64,000 nucleotides of DNA from Agapetus fuscipes (taxonomy: Eukaryota > Arthropoda > Insecta > Trichoptera > Glossosomatidae). The stretch covers positions 3,096,201 to 3,160,200 of the forward strand of contig OX637359.1 of assembly GCA_951799405.1 (NCBI GenBank). Direction: 5' to 3'. Under the pieces are notes generated by a model that was not told where the DNA came from, did not search any database, and worked only from the letters and a program-made list of their open reading frames with translations. The position numbers were made by a program, and so were the translations under genes. Shown here one piece after another: positions 63,305-64,000 of this stretch. Positions within the stretch are counted from its first letter, which is position 1. Each line of letters begins with the position of its first letter.

Positions 63305-64000
63305 ATTATTACTATGGATTACTTAAGAAGTATGATTGGAAAAAGACGGAGTGATAGGGTGAGGAATGATTTTGTTAGAGAGGAATCCGGTGTAAGAGAA
63401 AGTGTGAAAGTAAAGATTAAAAGAAGTATACTTAGATGGTTTGGACATTTGGAGAGAATGAATGAGGAAAGAATGACGAAGAAAGTATATGCTGCAAGAA
63501 TTGATGGATGTCGTGGAAGAGGAAGACCGAGAAAGGTATGGATGGACCAAATTTTCGAAATAGCGAGTGAATGGGATATCCAGAGTCATAATAAAAGGAG
63601 AGCTTGTATGAAAAAAGTTATGACTCTAGATGAAATGAAAGAAGTATGCAAGGACAGGAAGAAGTGGCGGCTAATCTGCAATGCTGATTTTTAATGTTGG
63701 TTTATTGGCTTGCTACATTTTTTGCACAAGACATTTTTTACTTTTTTTGTATAGATTTATTTTGAAGGTTTTGTTGTTTTCTTATACTTAAATGTTATTT
63801 ATTACTCGTATTCCCTGACTTATAGGTTGGTATGAGGCTGACCACCCATACTGTAAAAAATGGTTCACTTTGCCAATGTCACCCCTGTTTCAGGGAATGT
63901 CGGCAAGAGTTGCAGGGCTTATGTTCATTTGAGGTTTGGATTTTATTTGTAAGTACACAATCAGCATTTGTAAGCGCGAACTACACGTGTTTGTTTGTGG
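63305..64000 (+). mobile_element. RTE-like LINE 3' end, running off the window
   Basis: Coding end 63311-63694 (MDYLRSMIGKRRSDR, RWFGHLERMNEERM, GRGRPRKVWMDQIFEI, EVCKDRKKWRLICNADF then stop), a UTR of about 115 bp, then the 3' unit from 63811. Its intact stop shows where this ORF normally ends, unlike the earlier stop at 23860. Confidence 0.88.

Overview
Eukaryotic nuclear DNA, AT-rich and packed with transposons. Split genes with GT/AG introns, insect-style C2H2 fingers, mariner, piggyBac, hAT and Helitron elements, RTE-type LINEs and tRNA/5S-derived SINEs together point to an arthropod, most likely an insect. Lepidoptera is only a guess from general impression. No prokaryotic features are present.

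Likely host genes: (1) a terminal exon at about 2527-2766 of a small membrane protein (TMEM179-like is a weak guess); (2) a two-exon C2H2 gene on the minus strand (exons 25715-25964 and 20192-21171), whose finger array once ran further to about 18045 but now ends at a premature stop and is split by a 1.87-kb TIR element; (3) two large, intronless-CDS, minus-strand C2H2 paralogues (33106-36819 and 45512-49246) of about 27 zinc modules each, a duplication that also carried the 5' flank and a 23-codon upstream ORF.

The best self-contained system is a 7.06-kb DNA transposon at about 7360-14417. It has short GGGTAATT-type inverted ends next to TA, and two convergent, intron-containing, apparently intact genes: a THAP plus DDE_Tnp_4 transposase (540 aa) and a SWIM zinc finger plus YqaJ nuclease (432 aa). 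A 92-bp minisatellite lies between them. From memory this resembles the ISL2EU branch of IS5/Harbinger-type elements.

Most of the rest is nested repeats. The commonest (over 20 pieces) is a roughly 250-bp unit with a TTAGAT-type tail that is also the 3' end of an RTE-like LINE (23441-25215, 40108-40648, 55715-56222, 63300-64000). A tRNA-headed SINE (SINE-B) shares its 3' tail with a second, CR1/L2-like LINE. SINE-B is found fused downstream to another tRNA-headed unit (SINE-B') three times, and upstream to a 5S rRNA-derived unit twice. Other elements are a mariner (50623-55201) holding three further layers, three nested elements at 42389-45048 including two with TTAA flanks (piggyBac-type), a 545-bp hAT derivative with an 8-bp duplication, tandem Helitron ends at 58680/58681, a 518-bp solo LTR, several long foldbacks, and a homogeneous 44-bp satellite of about 20 copies (37945-38838).

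All family names rest on reading motifs and repeats by eye; nothing was searched against a database.
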